DNA of 64,000 nt from Solanum dulcamara (lineage: Eukaryota > Streptophyta > Magnoliopsida > Solanales > Solanaceae). A program made the translations under genes and the position numbers. The notes under the pieces were generated by a model. It was not told where the DNA came from, made no database searches, and worked only from the letters and a program-made list of their open reading frames with translations. This document shows, piece after piece, positions 11,370-21,600 of this stretch (its first letter is position 1; every line of letters begins with the position of its first letter). The stretch covers positions 74,647,257-74,711,256 of the forward strand of contig NC_077238.1 in assembly GCF_947179165.1 (NCBI RefSeq), given 5' to 3'.

Positions 11370-13859
11370 TTTGATTTATTAAGACGTGTAGATATCTATG
11401 CGCATGCGATAAGTTGCTAGGAAGATATATAATATGGTTGTAGAGATCGAGAAAAGGTTCAAATTTGATTGTTATGATTAATGAAATTGCTAAATTTTGT
11501 CCTTGGTAATATATACTTTTGGTCATTTCATACGTACCCTTATTGTTAACAAATTATCTCCTATTTACTTCTATCATTGATGTTAGTGATTGATCAAAAT
11601 AAAATTTTGTTTTAGAGATTTATAGCATTTTGGGCTCTGTCTGTACTGTGGCAATGAAAATAATCATTTGTGGAAATAGTAGAGATTTGATCATGATTTT
11701 CTAGAGTTAATTATTCAGATGGTCACTTAACTAATTACAACTTTTAACTAACAACTTTTATTTCAGAAAGTCACTCAATTAAATGTAATTATCTCATAAA
11801 GTCACTCAATGTTTAAATAGAGAGATTAATTAAGTTACGTTAATAGGTTGTGACCTTTTTTAAGTTACTAATACGTATGCATGGGAGGGGACTCCTTGCC
11901 AAGCAACTGTGGATGATTTACGGGTTATTCTGGGATTAATTATCCCAGAAATGTAGTGTGTGATAAAAATAACATTACTATTTTTAAATACACCCTAAAC
12001 ACATTATAAAAGCTACATCACTCAGATTTTTAATGAATTTCCCTATAAGAAAATAGAAGAAAAACAAAAGAGAAAATACAATTGTCTGACTAATTAATTA
12101 CTTTTTAAAGGAAAAAAAAGAAGAGATGAAGTAATAAAACATTAGGAAGTATATATGTGTAGTAGAGATGATTTAGGGCCCTCAGGCGTGCACAAACTGC
12201 TTATGATTTTGAGTGACAAAAAATGTCTAGAAAAGACCACACACATAAATCTTTTTAATTCCCTTTTGGTCACCTTTAAATACCACTTCATCCCACCATT
12301 CTTCTTTGCTTAAAACTTCATTTCTTTTACTTTTGCCTCTAATCATCTTGTCATCTCACGTGTTGCTAAATTTCATCCTCTTTAAACGACTCTCACTCAT
12401 CTTATTAAATCGAGGGTCTATAAGAATGTGCACAGAATATACTATCCTCTTCAAAGCTTACCCATAGAATTATAATTTATACTGAATTTGTTGTTCTTCT
12501 TCTTTAAACACTTCGCAACCATACACACACAAACCACTCCGACTATCAAAGATGGATCAAAGATTTGAATTTTAGAAATATGATTAATTTCTGACTTTTA
12601 TCATAACTCTTTTCGATTTATTGGGTTAAAAATCAATTTTTTTGTACTTATTTTGGAAGTTCCTCGCATATATATATAGGATCTAAGCAAAAACTATTCG
12701 AATTAACACTTTATACCATCCCTACTATCCATCAAAAGAATACAGAGGAATTTATACAACGAGTCAAATTGGGGTCAAGGCATGATTACATATACAGCTC
12801 TACTTGTCTAGCTTTACGTACGAAATTTACTTGGTAGAAGCTTTTTTTTCTTTTTTTGTACTTTTTCAACTTGTTGCACATTCCATGGTTGATTGTATAG
12901 TAGCTAAGACACAAAATATTTTTGTGAATTATTGCCAATACATGAATATAAACAGTAATTTAAATCCAGAGATTAATTATAATTTCTATTCAACTAATAT
13001 TTATGCTATATAACTATTAGACTAATTTATGTGTTTCTTTCTTTCTCAGAACATCTACAAATTTTTCTCAAACTTGAATTATTCAAATCATCTACCAACT
13101 CAACTTTCAGTTGATATGCACAATGTCATATCCTTAATTTCTTCCATTGCTATTCTACTATACAATTTATATTAGTATAAGTCAAACTCTTGTTCAAGTA
13201 AATTGTTTTGTTTGAATGAGATGGAAGGGTACTTATCAAGCAATGTTCACAATAAAATTGGTCTTGCCTTACATATACTTTTTCTGACGAATGGAGTTTG
13301 GATGAATCATGAACCCCTTGCGGCCCTACTCAGTGAGTAATTGTGGGCTGAGTGGCGTGTTATAATAAACATGTCATGCAAGTAAAGTGTGTACGTATAG
13401 AGTATGCTGCACAAGTAGGGCAATAGTAAGTTGAGGAACAAGTAGCCATCCCTAATCAAAAGAGCAGGTTTGCATTGCACGCAAAACTCAGCTTCCTCAA
13501 TCATTTATATATATATATATATATATAATGCTCATTCATAATCTATTTAACTTTTATGTACTCATATGTTGCAAATTAAGAAAAATGTTGTATGGTCAGG
13601 GACTATAATGAGCTACCTATACATTTTATTTTTAAAAAAAAAAAATTTTTGCTCCCCAGTGAGCATAATATATATGAAATTATGAATAAAGATTTCTCCA
13701 ACATCTTATTATTACAAAACCATGTGAGAGGAATCATGGAAGCTACAAAATATAATCACATCTAGCCAACATCTTATAATTCCTCTTCCTTGTATATATT
13801 CATCAAACCTTGTATTATAAGTAACATGTCAATCTCCTTTTATTCTCCTAACTCTCAAC
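11370..13859. other. Intergenic region and laccase promoter
   Basis: AT-rich, without a supported gene. Notable parts are a MITE-like GGGATTAATTATCCCAGAA patch near 11930, a CTTTAAATACC TATA-like stretch near 12275 with CT-rich sequence after it, a (TA)n run at about 13505-13527, and TATATATTC near 13793. The last lies about 65 bp upstream of the laccase ATG and is a plausible TATA box. Open frames here have no recognisable content. Confidence 0.4.
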
Positions 13860-16839
13860 ATGACATTGGTCACTACTTTGTTTATTTACTTCTTATTAAT
13901 CTTATTTCTCTGCAATAATAACCACAGTAAATATGTAGTGGGTTTTAGACTACAACTGCCAGGAGGCAGATCAACAAGATTCTATGATTTCAAGGTTTAA
14001 TTTCCTTCTTATTCAACTTTTATTAAACAAGTGGTTTTTACTACTCACTTAAATCTGTTTTTTTCTTTTTCAGGTGCAAACTACAAGGATTACTAAGTTA
14101 TGTAACACAAAAGACATTCCAACCATCAATGGAATGTATCCAGGTCCAGTTGTTTATGCTCAAGAAGACGATAAAGTTATAGTCAGAGTTACTAATCAAT
14201 CCCCATACAATATCACAATCCACTGGTAACTGATACTAAAGAAAATCTCAATTCTCTTACCTTTCTTTTCTCATTTTCACATATTATGGCAAATTAAACT
14301 TACCTTAGATTCCAAGATTTCATCAGGCATGGCATCAGGCAGAGGCTGTCGTGTTGGTCTGATGGCCCTTCGTACATTACACAATGCCCCATACAAACTG
14401 GACAAAACTTCACGTATGAGTTCACTCTGGTACAACAGAAGGGCACATTTTTCTGGCACGCTCATGTTTCGTGGCTTCGAGCCACTGTTTATGGTGCCAT
14501 TGTTGTTTACCCTAAGAAGGGTGTTTCTTACCCTTTCAAGTTCCCCTATGAAGAGCATATCATTATTTTAGGTACATTGATTCAATAAAGTTAGTTATCT
14601 TTCTTTTTGAGAAGAATTTAAGTTCTATACGCTAGCTAACAGTGTAAAACAATAACTCTATTTAATGAATGTTGATTCATCATCTAGTGTAAACTTGCTA
14701 TAACAGATAAATTTACACCATTAGTGTAAACAATCTTTACACTACCATTGCATATAACTTAAACCTTTTTCAGAATAAGAATGTCTCAATAACTAATCTG
14801 AAAACAATATTATTTCTGAAGTGTCTCAAAAGATTTAACTTTTACACGCTGACTTTCTACAAGCTTTTGCTATTCTCAAACTTGGGAATTTTACAGGAGA
14901 GTATTGGATGAAGGACATGGTGCAAATTGAGCAGGCAGTTTTAGCTAGTGGCGGAGCCCCGCCACCGGCCGATGCTTTTACCATCAATGGCCAACCCGGC
15001 CCTAATTATAATTGCTCTGCTAATGGTAATTTTTTACATTCATTACTAAACTTTTAATTCCAAGAACAGGGAAAGATGACAAAAGTTGCATTATTACTTG
15101 TCATATTTGCTACTCCTTCCATCTCAATTTATGTGATGCACCTTGACTTGACACGGATTTTAAGAAAAAAAGTATCAAGACTTTTAAAATTTGTGATCCA
15201 AAAAATGTACTCCCTCTATTCCAAAATAATTAAATTGTTGGAATATGACATCCATCTTAAGAAAAAAAAAACAAAGACATAAATTAATCATATTTTTCCA
15301 TTTTTGCCCTTTTCAAACTCCATGCTAATTTTCAATCCTCATTTAATTCATTCTTGGAACTCAACCTTGAAATTTAATTAATGAAGGGTAAAATTGGAAA
15401 AAATTTCCAACATCTATCTTGAATAGTGAACAATTCAATTATTTTGAACACTAAAAGAATACTCCAACGATGCAATTATTTTGGAATGGAGGGAGTAATA
15501 CATTTGTGTGGCTATAAATCATCTCATCAGGGATAAAATGAGAAGTTTCAAGTTAAATTATTTTTAAATATAGAAATGTATCATTTTTTTTGAGATAAAA
15601 CTAAAAGAGAGTGCATCACATAAATCGGGACACAAAGGAGTACTTTTTAACTGTTTCTGTTAGCTAAAAAGTGTTGTGATTTGTTTCAGATATTTATAAA
15701 ATAGACGTGGTTCCTGGGAAAACATACTTGTTAAGGTTAATCAATGCAGCTTTGAACCAGGAGCATTTCTTTGCCATTGCAAATCATAGATTGACAATTG
15801 TTGAAGTTGATGCAGAGTACACAAAGCCATTGACCACGGACCGAGTCATGCTTGGGCCGGGTCAAACCCTAAACGTCCTAGTCACAGCAGATAAGCCTAT
15901 AGCAAGATATTCAGTGGCCATGGGACCTTACCAATCTGCTAAGAATGTCTCATTTCAAAACATAACATCAATAGCTTACTTCCAGTATTTTGGTGCCACA
16001 GCAAATGACTTCAGTTTACCTGCAGCTTTACCACGTTTTGATGACAATCTTGCCGCTAAGACAGTCATGGACGGGCTTAGAAGTCTTAATCCTGTCACTG
16101 TTCCTAAAGATATTGACAGAAACCTATTCATTACAATTGGACTAAACGTGCAAAAATGCCGGTCCAAGAATCCCCAAAAAGATTGTCAAGCTAAAGGGGG
16201 TGGAGTCATGGCTGCTTCCATGAATAACATCAGCTTTAGTAAACCTAACATCTCAATTCTGGAAGCTTACTACAAGAACGTCAGTGGGTACTTCACTCAA
16301 GATTTTCCTGGGGTACCCCTGAAGTTCTATGATTTTGTGAATGGGGCACCTAATAACCCTCCTAATGACACAAATTCTCTGAATGGAACTAGGACCTATG
16401 TCCTTGACTATGGGACCAAGGTTCAACTGATCCTACAGGACACAAGCACCGTCTCCACGGAGAACCACCCTATTCATCTTCATGGCTACAGCTTTTATGT
16501 TGTGGGTTATGGTACCGGAAACTATGATCCAGATACAGCCAACTTCAATCTGGTGGATCCACCATACATGAACACAATTGGAGTTCCAGTAGGTGGATGG
16601 GCTGCCATTCGATTCGTTGCTGACAATCCAGGTAATAAACTAAACTGCATCTCTTAATTATTACAGTAAGTTGTACTAAACTCACGGATGGACCATTTTC
16701 ATGCACAGGGGCATGGTTTATGCACTGTCATTTGGAGATACATTTATCTTGGGGTTTATCAGTGGTGCTCATTGTGAAGAATGGGGAAGGGCCATTAGAA
16801 AGACTTCCTCATCCTCCAAAAGACTTGCCCAAATGCTAG
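13860..16839 (+). CDS. Laccase (multicopper oxidase), LAC14/15-like, six exons
   Basis: Encodes a secreted p-diphenol:oxygen oxidoreductase that oxidises monolignols or flavonoids in the cell wall. Exons: 13860-13994, 14074-14225, 14327-14571, 14897-15025, 15690-16631 and 16709-16839. All junctions are GT-AG and in phase, giving 577 residues, the usual plant laccase length. A hydrophobic signal peptide opens the protein ([18 protein letters not shown]). All four copper motifs are intact: HWHG at about 95-98, WHAHVSW at about 139-145, HPIHLHG at about 480-486 and [12 protein letters not shown] at about 540-551, with Leu as the likely axial residue of the type 1 site. Many N-X-S/T sites fit secretion. 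The [11 protein letters not shown] stretch suggests the LAC14/15 (TT10) group, from memory. Intron 4 carries two nested Stowaway MITEs. Function and frame look normal. Confidence 0.93.
15113..15640. mobile_element. Stowaway MITE (outer) in laccase intron 4
   Basis: Ends CTCCTTCCATCTCAATTTATGTGATGCAC and the inverted GTGCATCACATAAATCGGGACACAAAGGAG, flanked by TA at 15111-15112 and 15641-15642. This is the classic Tc1/mariner-derived Stowaway form. Another Stowaway is inserted inside it. Confidence 0.8.
15210..15495. mobile_element. Stowaway MITE (inner), nested in the outer copy
   Basis: Ends CTCCCTCTATTCCAAAATAATT and the inverted CAATTATTTTGGAATGGAGGGAG, with flanking TA at 15208-15209 and 15496-15497. 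It splits the outer element and therefore inserted later. No coding capacity. Confidence 0.8.
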
Positions 16840-17156
16840 ATATATATGTGTTTTTATTAGGGTGGAGGTTGACAAAAACAAACCTGGAAAGTTTATATGT
16901 TTCCAATTGGAGATTCTTTGACCAACCAAGTGTGCAATAGCCGATACACTGCTATTCTATTTTTCAAAGAATTGGCAATTGTTGACATTTTTAAGTTTGT
17001 GCAATAGAATCGGAACTTGTCTTTCTTTTCCCATCCGTTTGTCTTTTGCATCATGACAAAGCTTCCTTTACGCGGCATACAGACATATGCAGGTAGGTAG
17101 GGTTTTGGATACAGGAAATTGGAAAATGATTGATCACTAATACGAAATATAGAGGC

Positions 17157-17410
17157 CGTTTGGATTGGCTTATAAGTTGTTTTCAGCTTTTTTTGAGTGT
17201 TTGGCTGGTCAACTTAAAGTCATTTTGTGCTTAAAATAAGTCTCAATAAATAGTTGGGTTTATTTGGATGAACTTATTTTAAGTAGTTTATAAGTTAAAA
17301 TCAGCTTTTAAGTCAAAAAAAAAGTTGGTCTGCACCTACTTTTTTTTTTTTACTTATAAGCAGTTTTCAACTTATAAGCTGCTTAAAAATAAGACAATCC
17401 AAACAGGCTA
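17157..17410. mobile_element. MITE with GGCCGTTTGGATTGGCTTATAAG ends
   Basis: The left end GGCCGTTTGGATTGGCTTATAAGTTG is mirrored on the right by CAACTTATAAGCTG...CAATCCAAACAGGC, about 250 bp in all. This is a widespread type of plant MITE. No clear target duplication is visible, so the superfamily is not assigned. Confidence 0.6.
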
Positions 17411-18581
17411 ATAATAAAAAGTCAAATGGTAAGTATGGGAACGGAGAAGCTGTCTCGTAGTCCCATTTTCTCTTCCAAGCTTACTAAGAACAAAAACTGG
17501 CAACTCCAAACATACCTTTAGGAGGTAGATAACTAACTAATTACCTGAAAAACACAGCTTTAACATTTCCTTCAAGTACAACTGGCAAGTGCTTAGCACA
17601 AGCATTTTGGTCATTCAAATTGTCACAACATTTCAAACATTAACTTTGCCAATTTATAGATTGATAAATCACAACTCACAGGATAGAAAAGAAGGAATCC
17701 TATAGGAGAAATTTGAAAGCTACCAGTATTCTCGAATAAAATGTTCTGAATGGTGGGGGGCTTCCAGCAAGTGACAAAGAATACCAGGGACCATAAACCG
17801 AAAGTGAAGCATTAGAGGCTAGGTAGAGCTACCTTAGTACGCATGTGCTTCAAAGTCAGCTGATTGCTTTCATCAGGAACTGTGAAATCTAACAAATCCA
17901 TTTTTAATCCACAGTAGAAATAGTTATAGACCATATTCTAACAACTCAACAAAGACCCCTGAGTACAAGGACAAAAGTGTCTATAAACTTGATCGACTCC
18001 ATAATTTGCAAGGCTAGCACAACCAACTCTCAATCACACAATCTTGGCAGATATAAATAGGCCCTTTACTTTTACAAAGAGGGATAATCATCTAGCATGC
18101 CCTTCCTTGGGGACGCTTCTTGCTCAAATGAGTATTCCACAATCTCATTAAACGAAGTAACAGCCCTTTTTCAGCCTCTGATTCGAATAACTTGAAATAC
18201 TCATTCGGGGAAGAAGCTTTGCAAGGAAGGTTGACCTACTTCATGAGGTTTCTCAGCAGCAATATTGTTGTTCAAAAACATAGATCATCATAGCACATAT
18301 CAGAAGTAGAGCGCACTATGAGAAGAATAGCAGAGGTCTTTGGTACCCAGATATGCAAAACCATGACTAATTTAACATATAGAGTTTTCCTATCTCGCAT
18401 AATTCTGACATCAAATTTCTATATTGTAATGGAGATCGTATTACATATGAAGTATTATAGTTTATTCAGTCAAAGAGAACTATGTTCCTTTCAAAATTAT
18501 CTTAATGATACTAAAAAGATTCATTGCAGTGCATATACCAATAGTCTGATTGGGATAATCTGTGAGATGACAAATCAAATA
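17411..18581. other. Intergenic / 3' flank of the PNPOX-like gene
   Basis: This lies between the laccase 3' end and the PNPOX-like stop codon. A minus-strand frame near 17905-17820 reads MDLLDFTVPDESNQLTLKHM and then stops. It looks coding-like but is too short to call, and could be a terminal exon or UTR. Nothing else is supported. Confidence 0.35.
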
Positions 18582-20994
18582 TCATGGGTTGACTTTATTT
18601 TGTGTCCAGAAGTTCTCACCATTGACACTTCGTCCAGTTGAAAATGCTAGCCTCTCATTACTCTTCAAGTTCAAATAATCAACCAGTAAGTAACACAAAT
18701 ACAGGAAGTTACAGATGTCCAATTCTTCATCGTGAGAGTGACATGACCAGGGAAAACTCAGACCTGCTCGGGGTCCAGAACTAGAAGGCAGAACGAATCA
18801 ACTGAACCAGTATAAGCATCCAATGAATCGTTTGATGGTTGTTCATCTAGATAAGAAAGCCCTGGAGTAGGCCCCAAATATTGTAGTCTTGATATCACAG
18901 AACCAGCAAACCAAGCTGCCTCTCTTTGCTGAATTGTTATTATCAGAATATAAAGAAGAAAATACATTATTTAGTAAGAGGCAGTAAGTTTAATTTCTGT
19001 GCCAAGTCGATGAACTAGATCTCTATTTATAGAGATTAACAGTTCAACACTACAGATAGTGAGATAAAATATCAATATCTTACATACACAAGGCATCTCA
19101 TCAAGTAACCAGTTATGAAGCTAATGCCATTTAAAGCACTAAGCAATGTTGATAACTTTCGAAATGTTCTGAACTGATCACGTAGCTTTTTATGAAGTCT
19201 TGTATCCTATTATGCTGATTATTTTTACATGTTTGAAATAATCAACAGAATTAAATACAAAACCTGAACATATGGGTTGCCAGATAATTCAAGGTATCTA
19301 AAGCAGAAGTATGCTATTGTTGAAAGGGCCACCACCATTCCACTACAGATAGTGAGATAAAATGTCAATATCTTACATATACAAGGCATCTCATCAAGTA
19401 ACCAGTTATGAACCTAATGCCATTTAAAGCACTAAGCAATGTTGATAACTTTCGAAATGTTCTGAACTGATCACGTAGCTTTTTATGAAGTCTTGTACCC
19501 TATTATGCTGATTATTTTTACATGTTTGAAATAATCAACAGAATTAAATACAAAACCTGAACGTATGGGTTGCCAGATAATTCAAGATATATAGAGCAGA
19601 AGTATGCTATTGTTGAAAGGGCCACCACCATTCCACTATGAGATATTTGCCAAAAAGCTCTTAGTACAATCAGAAATGCATGGTAATTGAAACATAGCAA
19701 AGAGCCGATTACAGCAAGTTTCTGAATGCATTTGGAGCTTTTAACACATCTTAAAATAAGTGAGTGACACTTAATTCTAGATAGAGGCATTTGCTCTGAA
19801 ACTGGAAGGTGATTGCAAGTCTTAGATATATTATTAGTAGAACAAAAAAGAAACTCACAAATTATCACATGTATAGGTAAAATACATGAAATAGTATAGA
19901 TTTTTCGGAATTACCCTAAGTTTATCTGGATCAGAGTTTGATGCATCAATCATATCGACTCTTCCATGAATTCTGAATTGTTCCCAAGTTTCAGTGAAAT
20001 ACCAGCACACCTGAATCATTTCCAGATTTTTTCAAACAGTGTTGGATTAATTACAGAATGTTTCACATTTTGCAAAAAGTCAGACGGGAAGCAACTCTGC
20101 TATGCATTTACACATTAAGCCTGAGGCCCAATTCAGAAGCCATAAAAAAGAAAGGAGCTGAATCATTTTATATTCTCTTCAGCAATATTGAATTAACAAA
20201 GTATCAAATACCTCTGCAAATGGGCAATGCTTAAGATCTTCAATCTGCACTGATTCAAGTAAACCGTCATCAGTTCTAAGCATAATTCACAACTTAAATG
20301 GCAACAACAACAACAACATATCCAATGTAATCCCACAAGAAGGGCCTAAGGAGGGTAGTGTGTACGTAGCCTTATTTTGAAGCCTCTTCATCAAACTTTT
20401 GGCTCCACCACTACTACCATCATATTAGAAATTCTCAAATTTTGAATAGTTTAAGATATGAATTCTTTCTTTTTTATATAACCTCCGTACAACTCCCTCT
20501 TATCTAATATGAATTCTTGAAAGTTGCAGAACTTTATAAAACATTTCTTTAACAAAAAGCAGTCAATTTCCAAAATGCGAGCCCTAACATAAGAAAGGCT
20601 ATAGAAATACAAACCTTTCGACTTCGTGAGTCAGTATTAATTTGAATCTTATCAGCAGCATCTTGAAACCCTCTACAAAAAAAAAAGAGCAGATGAAGAT
20701 AAATTACACAATAAAAATGAAAAAATCTCTGAATTTAGTTCATAAATTTAAAGGGTGAAACCACATCTGAAGACAACAGTTCGATTAGAGGGTTTGCCAT
20801 TGGATCCAACAGTTGCCTAAATAAAGAAGAGAATTGTAATAATAAAATTAAGTAATAGAAACTATATAAATAAAAAATGGAAGTAATGCAGGGAATGGTA
20901 CAAGCTGAAAGTAGGTTGAATGCTTTAGATGGGAATTGGAGTTGATGGAGTTGAGAAGAAGCTGCTTCCATGCTGCTGTTGCTGAGCTACTCAT
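18582..20994 (-). CDS. Pyridoxamine 5'-phosphate oxidase-like FMN-binding protein, seven exons
   Basis: A small split-barrel flavoprotein of the family of Arabidopsis At2g46580 (recalled). It is thought to act on or bind B6 vitamers, though this branch is poorly characterised. Exons in gene order: 20902-20994, 20765-20816, 20615-20670, 20212-20244, 19915-20010, 18764-18928 and 18582-18683, giving 198 residues in frame. Family landmarks: AAWKQLLLNSI near the N-terminus, GSNGKPSNRTVVFR, DKIQINTDSRSRK, HCPFAEVCWYFTETWEQFRI, REAAWFAGSVISRLQ, and the C-terminal LNLKSNERL...WTQNKVNP, where the trailing NP and Trp are conserved. Two oddities: the last intron seems to end in TG, and the exon 2/3 junction gives RWF where relatives have RGF. 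A retrotransposon sits 110 bp upstream of the ATG. Confidence 0.85.
18684..18763 (-). other. 80 nt intron with apparent TG acceptor
   Basis: The upstream exon ends ...LDPEQ before GTCTGAG, and the conserved VDYLNLKSNERL resumes exactly after TTACTTACTG. The only boundary that keeps the family sequence places the 3' splice site after TG. The two AG dinucleotides inside the interval lie 7 and 39 nt into the intron; neither restores both frame and conserved residues. A rare GT-TG intron or an AG-to-TG mutation would both explain this. Confidence 0.6.
19048..19633. repeat. 293 bp tandem duplication in PNPOX-like intron 5
   Basis: Two copies, 19048-19340 and 19341-19633, each begin CACTACAGATAGTGAGATAAAAT and differ at only a few sites. 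A third, truncated junction CACTATGAG follows at 19634. It lies wholly within the intron between exons 5 and 6 and does not alter coding. Confidence 0.85.
20302..20390 (-). mobile_element. SINE fragment (Solanaceae tRNA-derived type)
   Basis: On the plus strand it starts with CAACAACAACAACA, the complement of a (TTG)n tail. TATCCAATGTAATCCCACAAG and GGAGGGTAGTGTGTACGTAG follow. It lies in intron 3 of the PNPOX-like gene and is 5' truncated. Confidence 0.6.
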
Positions 20995-21104
20995 TTTCCA
21001 GATTTTGGGTAAAATATTACTCTACTCTCCAATGGTGTCAATAGAAACTCGATGAAAAATAAGAGACTTTAAAATCGAGCATAAAAAATAAGTAATTTCA
21101 AAAT
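20995..21104 (-). promoter_or_regulatory. Residual 5' flank of the PNPOX-like gene
   Basis: Only 105 bp separate the ATG from the left target duplication (AAAAT, 21100-21104) of the copia insertion. No strong TATA box is visible here. The ancestral distal promoter now lies beyond 25399, or the LTR itself supplies promoter sequence. Confidence 0.4.
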
Positions 21105-21329
21105 TGTTATGATATCAACTAAATTACCAAAATAAGACGGAAGGAATAAAGGTTTAGAAAGAAGAAAACAAAGGAGGTAAATATATTTCTCGTGTATATC
21201 TGCAATCTAATTTACATTGCATCTTTGGGCTTAATTTTTAGCCAAAGAAATGATTAAAAAAATACAAGTGGAGAAATTAATTAAATGGTAGTGGACATTC
21301 CACTTAACATGTGGACATTCCACTTAACA
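21105..21329 (-). repeat. 3' LTR of the gag-less copia element
   Basis: 225 bp, TG...CA ends; contains the terminal repeat GTGGACATTCCACTTAACA twice. Near-identical to the copy at 25170-25394. Confidence 0.95.
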
Positions 21330-21600
21330 CTCCCCCTTGGATGTCCACGTGTAATGTGTCTACATAAAAACACTTTACAAGAAATAATATACTAAGTTAT
21401 TCTGATGTTGTGCCTCGTTAAAACCTTACTAGGAAAAAACCCAGTGGGAAAAGCCTAATGAAGGAAAAAGAGTACACAGATTTGGTAATACGCCTTGATT
21501 GCTGCCTCATTAAAAATCTTGTCAGAAAAACCTAGTGGGACAAAATCGTGGTTAAGGGAAAAAGAGTGCAGCGCGTATTTTACTCCCCCTAATGAAAACT

